Assembly: GCA_030248225.1 (NCBI GenBank)
Contig: JASANE010004971.1
Location: forward strand, 62,001-126,000
Length of the DNA: 64,000 bases
Reading direction: 5' to 3'
Source of the DNA: Trileptium ribeirensis
Taxonomy: Eukaryota > Nematoda > Enoplea > Enoplida > Thoracostomopsidae
Part shown: one piece after another, positions 11,355-24,400 of the stretch
Layout of the letters: each line of letters opens with the position of its first letter
Position numbering within the stretch: position 1 is the first letter of the stretch
Translations under genes and position numbers: made by a program
Notes under the pieces: generated by a model
The model's database searches: none
The model's input: the letters and a program-made list of their open reading frames with translations, nothing else
Told to the model about the DNA's origin: nothing

Positions 11355-12110
11355 GCCGTGATTAGTGGTGAAATTAGACGTCTGTTATTGGGGTTTTTAG
11401 GGTAACACACCGTAACCCAAGTTTGACTGGGCGGATTGATTCGCACAACAGCTCATTTGAAAGTTTGAAATCTCTATATGTGCCCTTTAGTTAGGCGCGA
11501 AAACCGATTCCGACAACTTCTCATTGAATAAGCTGGTATGAAAGGGGCCTAAAAACAATATTACTTATAACTCAAAACTGGCGTAGATATGTGAGTAATG
11601 CTGGGCTCATTATGTAGAGCAAATAAACCTTTATAAGGCAGTACATAATGCTTTGATACGGAGTTCTTTTAAGATGTAAGATTTTGGTCAAAACGGCTTT
11701 CAAATGGTCCTATGAGACCCAAAATACACGAAAATGGTAATATCTCTGCAAACAATCTTACTATATAATTGTTTTTGGTCTCATTTTGTAGAGCAGTTCA
11801 TTTTCTAGCTAGCCTCAAACAGCATGCAACTATTGTCATTATTTACGCTGCGGGGCGGGTCAAAACAGTTTTTCTGTTGGCCCATGAGACCAAAAATATA
11901 TACATAAAAAATGGTAAAATCTCCGTAACCAATCTTGCTATATGAGTGTATTTGGCTGAATAATTTGGAGCGATTCATGGTTAATACGATGCTTAATATA
12001 GCTGTGTACATCTCTCTAAATTATATATTCAGCATTCAGAGCTCACAGACTTGACAATAAGACAAGCTTCTAGTTATACCATTAACTCTTAATTGAATGC
12101 TACAAAATTT
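11355..12110 (+). repeat. Repeat family A, copy 1
   Basis: This stretch matches 31,385-32,300 in the same orientation, with many substitutions. Landmarks: GGTTTTTAGGGTAACAC / GGCTTTTAGGGTGACAT; TTGAAATCTCTAT; GGCGTAGATAT; ATGAGACCCAAAATACACG / ATGAAACCCAAAATGTACG; ATAAGACAAGCT. Both copies contain an internal tandem of about 175 bp that begins with the ATGAGACC(C/A)AAAAT motif (11,711 and 11,884 here). No coding capacity is shared. It is probably an old non-autonomous transposon. Confidence 0.6.
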
Positions 12111-15100
12111 CAAGAACTGTACAAAAGTAAAAGACTATGGATATGATAAAACATTCAAGTACTTAAAGATAATTGTTTAAAATTTGCGACGTACATTTTA
12201 CCTAAAAATAATTGTATATATATATAGGTATATACGTATAAAGTCTATACTTTAATTATGCTACCACCGTACCTATCAATGTGGAAAAAAGTCTCTTCCG
12301 TCCCACAAAACTTGCAATATCACCTTTCAGACAAACCAATCATTAACACTCCTACGCCAATGAGTTGCGGTAACTACTGCTCTTTGTGTACGTATTTATA
12401 CAATTTTCAAGGAATATCTAATAATTCTACGGTATATGCGTAGTTCACACAGTTACAAATTTATAATTATCTTATGTCACAGTATTTACCTACATTATCT
12501 TATATCACTACTGTATTTATTTCTCACACATTATCTGCTGATTTATATTTTCACATATACACCCAACACACATATTGAAGTATAAATCTTGAAGGCACAA
12601 TTAGCTATCTAACATAGCCAATCGTATATTCAGACATAAGTGAAATTTTTAACACACAGTATATATACTACAAAGAGGTGATTATATCGGAAGTCCGGCC
12701 CAAAAGGGTGCCCAGGCTTGCCCACCGACCTGACCTGTTCCAATTCCGCTAGGCTAGGGTTTCGGACCTGGGGTGTAAATTTCGGGCCACGCGGCAGAAT
12801 TTCAATAAAATGCGAAGCTCGGTCCGAAAAGTGCGAGAAGATACAAGTAAATATGCACATTGCACGCGTAACTGCACTGTTCCGTATTGTACCCGAATCG
12901 TTGAATTACAATGTACTGAAGGTTGTGCATGCATTGCTGTTCGCTGTGAAGATTTTTCATGATGCTTGCACCTACTCCGAACCAGACCGTAGCTGAGCAT
13001 GGAGCTCAAGTCAAACTAGGTGGGTTCAACTCGAATCTCAACGCTACAAAAATGCACATTAGTGTGAATATAATGGGTTTATGAAATTTAGGCTATCTGT
13101 TAGTTAATTCTTTATATCATAATGATTACAACTGCTCCCATGTTGCCTTAATCAATAAAAAGATCAAGGCAAGCCTAGAAGCATCATTAACAGAACATTT
13201 TTAAATGTTTGAAAATAAGATACGTTGAAACTAATATTCGGGGCATAAAGTAAATAGGCTTTGCAATACCAAATCCAGTGAAAATATTTTAAAATAAATG
13301 GAACCACTTTAAAGGTTCCAGATTTAAAATTGTCGTTGTGTTTGCTATTTAGCAACATTACGTTATAGATGAAGAGCCGTTTTCACTAGTTATGATGATT
13401 GATAGAGGTGCCAGCGGTATTAATTGGGTTGTTAGTGTTTCACGTTTTCGGAGAAGAAATAAAGAGTGTGGTTATAATTTTCCTCAATGCAGAGCAGGGC
13501 CAAGCGTTGTCCTTTATTGGATTTTCTCGTCTAGTCAGTTGTACGTCTGTGTGTGACGGTGACTGAATCACTAGTCTCTATAGCATTTATAAATTTTGAG
13601 CAAAACTAGTTCAACCTTTACGTGCTGCATTTGCATTTCGAGTACCGATGAACAGTTATAGGTCGTCGCCAGGCAGAGAGCCCTTAATAATCGGGTGAAA
13701 GTCAAGCTGACTAGCCATTGTGCTATTTCGTAGCTACTATTTGAATCAGTAAGACTCGTCGCAAATCGAGCGAACAACAATACCAATATAATCGTGCAGG
13801 GCACAGCGATTTTGGCAAGTTTAATGGTTTGAAACGCAATGGACTGCTGGATTAAAACTGCAGACGTTAAAGTGTTACACTGAACGTAAACATAACTCAG
13901 TATATATAGATTCGGTAAGAAAATAATATTTTTATGAATAAGCATGTCAGTTACATCGGCTTTTCAGACCGGGCCTGCCGTTTTCATTCGAGCTGCAGTT
14001 CCGCCTATTCACCTATATTTCGGGACGGGCCGACATTCATCCCATTTCGGGCAGGGCCTACAAAATTAGACACGTTTCCAACTCTAGTTACAAATAACTA
14101 ATTATACCAGACGCTAAACAAACATAACACACAAAACTGACTTTAACTAACTGTACATATGCCTTCAGATTGCAGTCTAGCAAGGTCAGCAGATTAAATG
14201 ACGAAAACTAAATTAACTAAAACGATACGCCGCCAACTGCAGCTTGAAAGTAAGTTTTTAGTTTCTTTCCGCGGGTTCTCTTTTTTGAATGACGGAAGCA
14301 ATAGGCTATTACAATTCAACATTTAAATCATGGCTCTAATAACAAAACTTAAAGAGACTGTTTGTTAATGTGTTACTGGTGGTTTGGAACCAAACAATTA
14401 TAAATAATCGTTGCCTAATAAAAAGCGAATTAAATTCAGGGACCAGATCCGTCCTCCTACACATAATTATGTTCTGGTTCGTCATTGTTACTGTTATAAA
14501 ATTTGTGTCAGCAGTGTACTTATATTCCGAATTAATGTACTTGCAAGCAATATTTTTAGTGGAAGTTCAGATAAAGATAAAAGTTAACAAACCCAATTCC
14601 TCTGCATATAATTTATAAAAGAACTACTATCTGGTTGTTTATCCACTTTAACTTTGAGATAGTCTATTATTTTCTTACAAATCTGAGATGTCAGGAGGAA
14701 CGATGCATGTAAATATTATGTACTGAACAGTATATTATAAATAATAATTCATGTATCGACTAAACTAAACGAAATAAATGACGACTACATACATATTATC
14801 AATAAATATTTTATCACAGTGGTTAGAATGTAGACACGTTACATATATGCTTAGGCCGAAACAGTAGAAAAGTTCATAGCACATACGACCAAGGCACTGT
14901 TGAGTACAGTGTGTCAGTTAATTGAAACGAAGCAGCGCAGTTTCGTTGAGGGCGTTAGGGGAAAATAACCAAATTTTTTTGCATGTTTCGGTCATTTATA
15001 ACTTATTGCCGGGTGGATGGATTTCGATAATTTTTGATTCGATAGTAAAAGTGGCCAAGGTAACCCTGGGGGTCACCCTCGCCTACTAGTTACTAGTAGT

Positions 15101-15129
15101 GGACGATTCACCTCATCTAAGCTAAATAA
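12111..15129. other. Non-coding AT-rich DNA
   Basis: No supported gene. Two short GC-rich scraps with CGGGCC-type motifs (12,690-12,800 and 13,965-14,070) look like pieces of one repeat. The 124-residue minus ORF at 13,571-13,945 is hydrophobic and has no recognisable motif. The ORF at 14,370-14,618 is likewise unsupported. Confidence 0.35.
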
Positions 15130-16235
15130 ATATACTATCCAAAGCCTAGAACATAGGTTAAATTAGTTTAAACACATTTTGTTTTAAAGGAATCAGATTC
15201 CGTGTATTATTAATATTTTTATTTGCATCATACACGGCGATTGCCTTTCCTTTCTGTTTCTTAACTACGAGGCTGGCAGTTTTGTTTGTACGTGTTGTAC
15301 CATCTGAAGAAGTACATGCAAGAATTTTGTAATTTTCAGATCGTTTGGAAATTGTTTCAGCTTACCAATTGTGTCGAGGAAAATCTACACAGCGTTTCTC
15401 GTTCAGGGATTAAAATTTTTAAAATGTGTTGCAGAACAAATATTCTGGGCATACAATATAGACTAAACTACCGCTATAAAGAGCCAAAATTTGGATCCTT
15501 GTTTTTCGCTGTTTTTTTGGTAACTAATCTTGGTGCAAATGTTGTTCATATTATGACGAAGCTCACAATATGCATTATTGTACACGGTTTCTCAAGCTAA
15601 AGTGTCGGCTATGGACTGTTATTTTAACTCATATAACACAATGTACGTATATTAATGCAATGAGATGCGTTGGTTCACTGCAGTAGCTAAATTTTGCGAC
15701 TGTTGTTCCACGATATAATTATGTTTTCAGCACGCGCTGCTAGCAGACACTTCAGCGTATGTTATGTTTATATTTATTAGCGATGGCCTCGGGCTGGTTC
15801 GGATTGGATTTAAAATTAGTAGAATGGGACCACTGTGCCAGTCCAAACCTTTTAAATTGTTCCAACCAGAACAATAAATTCACTTTCAGCCCACCCAAAT
15901 TAGTGAGTAAAGGCCACAGATTTCTTAGAATGTTTATGGGACAGTGTAACTGGGTTCGCATCATCTTGCTCGCAGAACTACAGAATTTCAAAAAGAAAGA
16001 AACGGAAATTTGTAGGACAGGCTAAGGAATAAATTCCAGATCTGGCGTTTCAAATATAAATTATGTAGCTCCAGAGAGCTTTGGTTAGCCTTGTCTTGTA
16101 TTTATTTGCACGTTTGTCATAAATATCTAGTATTTGGTAATTGATTGTATTTTGTCTATTACAATTGTAGTTGACGAATTCTATTTGGAATGTTTTAAAC
16201 ATGCGAAAAAATTTCGTTCGCCAAAATTTTAAAAT
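15130..16235 (+). repeat. Repeat family B, copy 1
   Basis: This segment is present in inverted orientation at 32,325-33,450. Landmarks: CCTAGAACATAGGTTAA; TTTTGTTTTAAAGGAATCAG; the block ending TTGATTGTATTTTGTCTAT; and the end TTCGTTCGCCAAAATTTT. Divergence is moderate, perhaps a quarter of positions. The ORFs at 15,286-15,600 and 15,752-16,025 fall inside the repeat and are not kept open in the other copy, so I do not call them genes. Confidence 0.7.
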
Positions 16236-16329
16236 TTCGGCATGTTGTTGAGTATTTTACATTTGAATACGATGATTTAGCTATTTAGAGTCCAGCTTGA
16301 CTATATCGTACCTTTTCGTAGTGTTTTAA

Positions 16330-16870
16330 ACCGTTTACCCGATCGACGAACCCGATTTTCAAAATGTCTTGAGGTTTCATTTGTTTTGTTATTATTGCTT
16401 CCCGGGCATCAACAGTAGTGTATATCTAGGGTTTTCGGCAGGCTGATTACGAATGGTAGAAGTACTAAAGTCCAGCACCAATATTTGCTACCTCTTCAGA
16501 TGTTTTCAGTGGGTTTAGGCCAATGAACCCGACTGCTAGAATATATCCCGTCTTCAGTGTCTTGGTTATTGCGCAAAGGGTACGAACAATGTTTTTGGTA
16601 CACTGGATGCGATGATTAGATTACGTAAACACTAGCACGAATACTTAGTGCGTTTACAGTTGTTTTCGAGGGATTTAGTGTCAATGAACTCGACTGCCAT
16701 TTATTCTGTCTTCAGTATCTTAGTTATGTATTGCGCAAATGGTCTGAGAAATGTTATGTATAGGTTTTCGGTACGATGAATACGATGGTCTGGTTATCTA
16801 GAGACCGGCACGAGTACTTCACGTCTTTTAGTTGTTTTCGATGGGTTTAAAGTCGACGAGGTGTTAAGGT
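16330..16870 (+). repeat. Tandem repeat, about 160-172 bp unit, about 3 units
   Basis: The motif GTTTTCAGTGGGTTTAGG...AATGAACCCGACTGC occurs at 16,502, recurs at 16,662 and begins again at 16,834. CCGTCTTCAGT / CTGTCTTCAGT and ATTGCGCAAA recur at matching places. Units differ at many positions. No coding signal. Confidence 0.55.
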
Positions 16871-18361
16871 TGTCAATGGGTTCAGGGTTACAGAAGTTTT
16901 ATTGTAGCATATACATGAAGCACAAAACCTGCTGCAAGGTGATTTCATAAAAAGATCACTTAACAAAACTTGAAACACTATTTATTATGACATCACTTCC
17001 ATGAAAGTGCACAGCGACGTATGTTCTTGAAGATCTATCAGATTAAAAAAACATCTCAATTGCTATAAGATCTGCTGTGCAAAAAATTCAACTTTCGGAG
17101 CCAATAAAGCAAGAAAATATCCCCGACTCCTAATTCCAGATCACCCAAAGTTATTTCAAATAATAAATTGGCGTTGACGGTCAGTAAACAGCTAGTTCTT
17201 ATTATTAGTATAACAAAATGTATGTGTCTATTATATTCTTTTGTCGAGTTCGATATCAAAAAGGGTCTGAGTGAAACAGTCTGCGGATACAAATTTATAG
17301 AACAGTATGTAGCAGTATAACACAATATTCAAATAAAACATGAATTAAATTCTACTATTTACGGTAGGTAACAAAAACCTAACAGCTTAACTTAAATTAA
17401 TTTAGCTTGATACAGTGTCTACAACCTAATCTTGCGTCAGCCATCAATGTTTGGATATTTTAGTCCACTCACAATATAATAAAAGTTTCCGGTTCAGTAC
17501 AGAATACAATAAATTGTGTCGCCTGGACTGCCGAGCGAAGCTAAAAATTTCGACAAATAGAAACGATGGCTTATGATAAAAGATTTCTGGAAAATTACCT
17601 ATTATACTGGAAAAATAAAATGGTTTAGGTATAGGCAGTCTTCGCTAGAAATGGTCATTGTTCTATATTTCTGTGATTCTCGTACGAAAGTCCGACATTT
17701 TTTAATTTCTATGTGTTGAATATATAAAGTTTGTAATACAAATGAGCGTTCGACTTCTGTTTGATAACAACTAACTGTGAATCGGATGACTAAACGCCGA
17801 GCAAGAATTGCAAACTAAATAAGCACATTTACTGATCTCGCCTTCAGTAAATTGCTGTTCAATACTCAAAAAATTAATAATTTTTTGGATCTTCTTGCGA
17901 AGTACACTCATTTTGGGAAAAATTGCCGCAACATGGAATACATTTAGAACTATGTTTATGAATGAACAATAATGGATACAAATCTAGCAAGTAACAGTGC
18001 ACCTAAAATTTCCGCTACAATGGTTTTAAATGCAGTAATCAACCATAAACAGATGTATTAGTAACCTTAGCGAAGATTTGTAGATCACACGACTTAACAG
18101 CAACATTACTGTACCAATGCGATTTAACAGTAGCAGCCTAAATATAAATTGTGCGCTCGAAGTTTGCTCGCCGCTCGCGTTACGTTTATAACACTGATAA
18201 CCCGACGTTTGTTCGCTCGAAAATGGACAGCGATGGCACTTACTGTACAAAAAGATGACGCCGATAGATTATACGCACCTGTTTCAATCTTAGCTTGATT
18301 TATAAATATATAAAACAAATTATATAAGATGAATAGTTAGGATCACGAAGTGAAAACATTT
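16871..18361. other. Non-coding DNA downstream of the V-ATPase D gene
   Basis: AT-rich, without a supported ORF. The first part downstream of the stop codon (below 18,362, minus strand) should contain the 3' UTR. No canonical AATAAA was seen in the first 70 bases. The minus ORFs at 18,026-18,318 overlap each other in two frames and have no recognised motif. Confidence 0.4.
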
Positions 18362-18497
18362 TCAAAACAGAATCGGCACGTCTTCTGCATCATCAAGCAT
18401 ATTTGATACCTCAGCGGCCAACGAAATTCCAGCTTCTTTCATTTTCAATTCTTTTTCTGCCTTATCCTTTTTGCTTTTCTTCTGCACTTTCTTGAGG
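18362..18497 (-). CDS. ATP6V1D: V-ATPase subunit D exon 7 (C-terminus and stop)
   Basis: The acceptor is CGACGTCTTTCAG. It encodes [20 protein letters not shown] and a short acidic tail ending [10 protein letters not shown] before the stop. The basic-then-acidic tail and final hydrophobic residues fit the family. 136 nt. Confidence 0.93.
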
Positions 18498-21400
18498 CTG
18501 AAAGACGTCGCAACAAGTACAGTACTTAGCCGTGTTATTAAAGCAAATTTCAAATAGTAATAATTCAACCACAGAACGAACAGTGTTTGAACAGCGAGAC
18601 AGCTATAACTGTTTCACCTAATTATTTGTTAGTAGTTACATCATAATGCCATTGATCTACAGTACAAGAATTGATTTCATTAAAAGTATGATGGTTGTAC
18701 TAACCGACTTCGCACGTACTTCCATTAAAGAGGGGCAGAATCAGATCACGGCCAAATACATGAATAAACACTCAAAAGAAATTTTCTGAGTTATTGTACG
18801 TCAGTATAACGTTCCATCTTTTGTCTTCCTCCTTCGCAGATTAATCCATTTACATGCTATAACTTTGTGTTTTGAAATGTAACTTACTATGAAAATATTC
18901 GGAATATAAACATAGTAAACAGATTTAAAAATTCTGAAATTACAGTTGTTAAAGGTCAATACTTGCAAAGCTATAAGTCGTGAAACACATAGTAAATACC
19001 TCAGAAACAAACTGAAATGCGTCCAGACAGGTGCTTATTATCTTACTATTTTGCAGCAATAATTATGTACCTTAGTGTAACCGTGTGGCACAGTGGTTAT
19101 ACGGACAAACCTCGCATTAATATGGTCGGGTATCTGAACCTACCTCTTCTTAAACTTCTTAAACAAGTGAGTAAGGCTCTGCTGCCCAAATCTGGCTGGG
19201 ATGATTGCATAAAATGTAAAACAGAAATCTCAATCGGCATTTGGGCATAGTGTTTCATCCTGGCCTGTCCACAGTGGGGGAACCCCCACTTTCCAAGTCC
19301 CCCATGTTCGTGAGATTTTCCCCATGTCCGTCCTCCCACTCGGCCGAAACCCCTTGTTCAACTAATTCCAAAAAATTTTAATGTCTGAAAATTTATGTTT
19401 TCTGTTTGCCAATGGTTTTTAAACATTAATAATCACTATATATAATGCTAAAATATCGTTTTTTTCGCATGAAAATACATTCACGGTAGTAAAACTGCAT
19501 GACAATATGGGAATATTTAGTATTTTTAAGAAAAAATATCGGCCTACTTTTAATTTTCTCCCGAAAATGAACATGGGCCCCCAAAGTGCCCCACTTTCCG
19601 GAGGGCTGTAGACAGGCCAGTCATCGAGAACTCCAACAGCTAATAGCACGAAACAGAAAATCAGTACCCACTCCATAATAACTTGGCGACCTTTGAAAAA
19701 TAATTTTTACATTTTATTGTAATGTACAACCAAACAATCTGGTCACGCCACTATACCAGATTTGCAGACTATAATCACAATGGTAATTTGATTCTAAATC
19801 CAGACAGATATCTACATGACGAGAGGGTTGTCTAAGCGTTAAGTTGTGGCATAACTCAGTTGTAGTGTATTTTGATAAATGCATGTTTGGGTAAACTAAG
19901 ATATCACAATATGTTTTGAATCACGGCCTCCATCTGAAACTTTGACACATTAAATTCTAATAATACGGACGGTAAATTTTCATTTCCCACAAATCCATGT
20001 GCAATAGTAGGAAATTGTGGCATTTGTTATCCATCTAAGTCATAAAATGCAAATATCCCCGACACAGACATGTGTATAAAGCGAAGGGCTTACATATAAG
20101 CTTATACAACCACATATTAAATAATACACAGTCGTATTTAAATATACAGAAGAATTATTGACCCTGTCGTGGAAGTTATAAATTCCCCGATTATATGATT
20201 TGGTTTTCGTCCGTTGCATTTTTTGCTTCAGGAACGATGGACAATGAGAACCACCCGATGGTCTCGCGAAAGGGAGATTGAAAGGGTTCGAAGTGAGCCG
20301 GGCTTAGACGCCTTGTTCCCGAACATCATCGTACAAATGCGTTTCAGTGTTATATATAGTATCCTATGAGTACATTGCATCATACGACGAATAATGCTAC
20401 GGGTTTTCTCCTTCAGCGATTCCAGCATCTGCTTCTCTGTTTAGTAATCAACAATTGTTGCTTATATGTTGAGGAACTGTGTTGTGGTGATAACGTTGTG
20501 GCACGCGAGATCTCGTAATTTGTCTGTGACCCAACAGGGATCACATTGTTGTGGTGATACGAGTGCCTCGACTGAAGCAACATCAACAGAGACTAGAGAA
20601 GGCGGCATTGGTTCACCTTGAGTTTCTATCGTCAACACTCGGAATCATCAATAATAGGCTGTTGTCTACGGCCATCGTCAACAGTCGACCAACTTCCGCC
20701 ATCAGCGGTCATCAACAGTCACGTCCAGGTAACGGTAGAAACATCTCGTCTGCTGTCTTACGTCAGCCATCGCGGCCAAATCTTCATGGTGGCGTCGACT
20801 GCTACACTCTCACAATTGGTCCGGGCATTGGTGCACCATCTCTACGGTTCTCCAAACGAAAGGGGCTGGCAATTTATCAACGAGACTTCTCCTGCTACGA
20901 TTATTGTCTACAGTCAACGATTATCAATTTGTCAACGGTTAGTGACGTTTTTGTTCCTTTACGACAGACCCCGATGCCGTTGCTAGTTCAATACATGCCA
21001 AAAGCTTTTGGTTTAAAAAACATAATCTTACCGATAAAAATCTTCACGTTCAGTTTCATCCAGTTCGCTAATAATATAGTTCAATGTTCTTTCAACACGA
21101 GGAATGATTACTGAAATTAAATTCCGCAGGTCGTTAATATAGTACGCTCAGAAACTACAGTTTTCGAGCCTAGGAACAGGGCTTATAACACAAAGTTAAC
21201 AGCAACAACACACCGATCGTATTTTTGAAACACAATGTATACTTCTGCGCCATGGGAATTTATCCTCAACTAAACACAGTTTTGGCGGACTGTTTCATCA
21301 CTACAATTTAGACATTTTTTAATGTGCGAGTTTTGTGCATTTTCACATTTCAGTGTGCATTTTTTAGACATTTTTGTGCCTTGTAGTATACACGCTTGCA

Positions 21401-24400
21401 AGCATAAAATTTTCTTTTTTGTTACTAGTACCTTAAATATATATGCCTGCCCACCAAGACAACGACCCCTGTTTGGGTCATTTCGCGCTACGATGACCTT
21501 TTGGTCGGGGGGGGGGTAAAAGTGGATATTTTGATCTGTAGCACAGAAACGGGCAGGGAACTGAAAAAAATGTGATTTACGCCAGGAAGCCTCGTTACTT
21601 AGCATTTTAAACAAGAATTTTTTGGCCCCACCCCCGTCATAAGGGGCTGGACATCCACGTAGGTCCCAAATTGACAAAAACCGTAATGACTAATTTTACG
21701 ACCTGTTTTTCCGTCTATTGGTGTGGCTCGATGTTAGAAATTATGGCCTTAATTCTTTTTTTGTGCAGAATTAGTCAGGTCTACACTACGTTTTTAGTTA
21801 CACAAATTTCAAATCTACACCAATCCTGGAGAGTGGGAGCGGCCGACATGGAATGAACCCCATTTTAACCCCCCCCCCCCGCCCGACCAAAATATTTTTG
21901 GTCATTACTCGTTACTTATGCACAGTACATAAACGTTATTCATAGATTATCATAGATTATACCTATCCTATGTGTACCTTTTGAAAAAATATTAACACAC
22001 GGGCTTCTCGTTACTTAGCCCGGCGCTAGTTTGGGGTATGGTAGAGTGAGTACAAGTCTATTAATTTGTCTGTTATGGTTCATTTCCATGAGGAAGAGAA
22101 TAGTGAAACGATCTGAGCTCTATCTCACGGCCGACCTGTTGATCTCAGGCTTTTACCTCCCCCAACCACACTTTTATCCCCCCTCGACCACCACCAAAAA
22201 TTTCGAAAAATTGGCCATGTGACGGTATTTCCATGAAATTTCGCGCCTTTAGTTCATATTGTGGCATATTACATTGTGGCACTGCATTTCGGCCACATAT
22301 GACACAAAATTATTTTTTGAAAATTTTGAATTTTACTCCCACCCCAACCACGTTACCAGGCACGTACACTGGCGATTGGTATGCATGTACCATATTATTT
22401 TTGGATGAAATAATGTAGAGTGGATGGTGTGAAAAAGACAGTTGAGTGTTGCTTCTAGAATTTTTGAGTAGTTTTCAACGTAAATACAAAATTTACACCC
22501 TCGACCACATTATTTTTGGATGAAATAATGTATTGTGGATGGTGTAAAAAGACAGTTGTGTGTTGTTTCTAGAATTTTTGAGTGGTTTTGGCCGCATCGT
22601 TTCCATTTAGTAACAGCTATAAATCGGCACTACGTATTTTAGAAGTGGTAAGTTAGACCCAAGAATTAGGCATAATAAGCTTTATTTTTGACATACGGAG
22701 CTCGACCAAGCCTCGTTTTGACACGGTGATAGGCTGCACGAGATATATAATCACAAAATGGAATCTATATTCAAAATGGGCCATGCCAGAGGCCATTTTA
22801 CGTCTGATAGGCTGGCCATCATGGGGTGGTAGTTGGGAAGCTATAGCATCAGAACGGTTAAAAAATTTACTATAACGACGTCAAATGCGGAATCCTTGAC
22901 GTTTTTTAGTCATAGGGAGTAAAAATGAAGACAATCGGAGCCAAAAAAGCTATTAGTCATTTTTTTCTGGGACAAAAGACATCGTAGCGTGAAATGACCC
23001 GTTTTATAATAATACAAAAAATTGAGGCTAACGTTTAGTAACTAAATTTACACTTTCATAGTTTACATTTCGACTTTATCGTCGAACTCGTGTACTGTTT
23101 TTCTTGTTCACCTAAATTACAATTATAAATTGCCTAAACCTGACATACGCATTTTTAGTGCAAAACTTAGGCGTGCATATTCATGGAAATTTGTGCAAAT
23201 GCACTCTATTTTGAAAAAAACCAGATATGATCTGATAATATTATCACCACATAGCCAACAGTATTTAATTTAGCTCATACATAAAAACTGATCAAATTAC
23301 ATTACAGCTTGTGTGTGCAAAGGTAATTTTAGTAATGCTACCGCTTGATTTAATTTATACTATTTACACCAAATCTTGTATAGATTACAAATAGACAGTC
23401 TAAACCGTTGCGAAGTTTCAAGAGGCCCGAGGCATAACTAAGATAATAGAAAATACACGGCACAAAATTTTGTTAAACCGGAAGTTAAGAAAATAGGCGA
23501 TGGGGAATGGTTAGGCTAGCGAGAAGCCACCAAAATTTACCTGACGGCTGAATCTGTTTGTATTTCGACCATGCTTAAACAAATTGTTTCCGAACAAAAA
23601 CCGTTTGCGTTAGAGTTGCGCTCGATGATAAGTGAGCTACGACGACACTGTTGCTTTGATGAACTATGTGTGTTATACCGTCGGTGAACACCAAAAGCCA
23701 TACTGGTTATTAAAATAGGCTTAATGTATGTTGCCCAGTAAATATTGGAGCAAAAGCACCTTATTTCACGGACAATGTTTGTTTATGCCTCAAATGGTTA
23801 ATACGTCATAAAATACACCAGTAATGCTGAGTGGCAAAGCCGGTATACAGTTGTTGAAGTTTAAATAATAGTTTGAAATTTTAGGATATGGTTGTCCATA
23901 TTCGGCTATCCGGATTATCATGTATATACCACAATTTTACCCTGATATCCGTATATGGTAAACCATATCGCTGCCCATCTCTAAGAGCAAGTGAATTATA
24001 AACCTCACTATTGGAACTTTTTTCGATGCATAGTCTCCATTAACCAATATACAAAGTTTTTGTGCCATATAATGCCATCTTGTCATATTTAAGTATTATG
24101 CATAACGTTTATTATTAAACTACTATGCGTTAATGTTTAATGACAGACTCCAAAGCCAGCCTTCGCCCAGCACTAACAATAGCATAGTCTTGCTATAGTC
24201 AGTCCACGCGTGAGATTGGGCGCCGCGTAAAACCATGAGACACAAATCATTTTTGAACAAATGGCGAATAAGCGTTTACGAATACTAAATTCATATTGCA
24301 GTACGAGAAGCTTCTTGGCAGTCAGTCGTCCATTTGCAGTCGCATAGCTGTTAAACAGTTGACCGACGACCAACCGTTTCCCAACACAACCACGAAGTTC

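Noticed and set aside
13680..13760. A-box-like TAGCACAATGGCTAG on the minus strand
   Set aside because: No B box or cloverleaf follows at the right distance.
15286..16025. ORFs of 79-104 codons on both strands
   Set aside because: They lie in repeat B and are not open in the second copy at 32.3-33.4 kb.
19083..19150. TGGCACAGTGGTTA resembling a tRNA A box
   Set aside because: The following GGGTATCTGAACC is a poor B box and arms do not pair; too weak to list as a tRNA-derived repeat.
20551..21114. 187-codon plus-strand ORF, and an overlapping 122-codon ORF
   Set aside because: Overlaps exon 6 of the V-ATPase D gene on the opposite strand and has no domain; the last part is the antisense of that exon.
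21260..21900. G10 and C11 runs about 360 bp apart, suggesting inverted termini
   Set aside because: TTTTGGTCGGG and CCCGACCAAAA do pair, but no clear element ends or target duplication could be defined.
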